From Candidatus Aminicenantota bacterium (GTDB lineage: Bacteria > Acidobacteriota > Aminicenantia > Aminicenantales > Saccharicenantaceae): a DNA stretch of 6,311 nucleotides. The translations under genes and the position numbers were made by a program. The stretch spans positions 1 to 6,311 of the forward strand of contig DSDX01000383.1 of assembly GCA_011048485.1 (NCBI GenBank). The letters run 5' to 3'. Below, piece after piece: positions 6,226 to 6,311 of the stretch (position 1 is its first letter; every line of letters starts with the position of its first letter). The notes under the pieces were generated by a model that worked only from the letters and a program-made list of their open reading frames with translations, was not told the DNA's origin and made no database searches.

Positions 6226-6232
6226 CTCCTCC
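6226..6232 (-). promoter_or_regulatory. Ribosome binding site deciding the regulator start
   Basis: GGAGGAG on the minus strand lies 4 nt before the ATG at 6221. It selects this start over the in-frame ATG at 6296, whose extra 25 residues are Gly/Pro-rich and fall within the inverted-repeat region. Confidence 0.75.
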
Positions 6233-6251
6233 AAGCGCTCTGGGATCCGGC

Positions 6252-6287
6252 GAGGCCCTCTGCCGGCCCTCCGGGTCCGAGGGCCTC
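6252..6287. repeat. Inverted repeats upstream of the hybrid regulator
   Basis: GAGGCCCTC (6252-6260) and GAGGGCCTC (6279-6287) are perfect 9-bp inverted repeats with an 18-bp spacer. A third element, GGCCCTC (6265-6271), can also pair perfectly over 7 bp with GAGGGCC (6279-6285). The last arm can therefore pair with either of two partners. It lies just upstream of the regulator gene, in its probable leader. It could be an operator, for instance for autoregulation, or switching RNA hairpins. A chance structure in GC-rich DNA cannot be excluded. Confidence 0.5.
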
Positions 6288-6311
6288 AAGGGTCAAAGTA
6301 TCAGTTAAAGA

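Overview
The window is GC-rich bacterial DNA with densely packed genes and long spurious open frames opposite the real ones. Gene content suggests an uncultured-type bacterium of the Acidobacteriota/Aminicenantota kind or a similar high-GC lineage: a stand-alone RRM protein with a glycine-rich tail, a DUF4382 lipoprotein, and folate/corrinoid methyl-transfer enzymes. This placement is inferred from gene content only. There is no rRNA, tRNA, CRISPR array or mobile element.

Layout. Positions 1-206 hold no gene, only hairpins, one of which may end the RRM transcript. A short RRM RNA-binding protein gene lies on the minus strand (207-497). It is preceded by an extended -10 promoter and a leader of about 150 nt that looks structured. 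A large minus-strand lipoprotein gene (766-2487) has an N-terminal DUF4382 domain followed by beta-rich repeats. A divergent intergenic region (2488-2705) carries outward promoter candidates for the lipoprotein and for a plus-strand operon.

The plus-strand operon (2706-5585) has three tightly coupled genes: a DAO-family FAD oxidoreductase, a methyltetrahydrofolate:corrinoid methyltransferase (AcsE/MtgA type) and a compact methylenetetrahydrofolate reductase. The gaps are 8 nt and then an 8-nt overlap. Together they suggest handling of methyl groups from N-methylated compounds such as sarcosine, dimethylglycine or betaine. The oxidoreductase would attack an N-methyl or amino-acid substrate. 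The methyltransferase would exchange methyl groups between a corrinoid protein and tetrahydrofolate. The reductase would interconvert methyl- and methylene-tetrahydrofolate. No corrinoid protein or substrate-specific methyltransferase is in the window.

Convergent to the operon, 24 bp away, is a minus-strand regulator (5610-6221). Its N-terminal half resembles region 2 of an ECF sigma factor and its C-terminal half is a LuxR-type helix-turn-helix. Its upstream region carries overlapping inverted repeats. The best candidates for something undescribed are this hybrid regulator, the structured leader of the RRM gene and the C1 operon.
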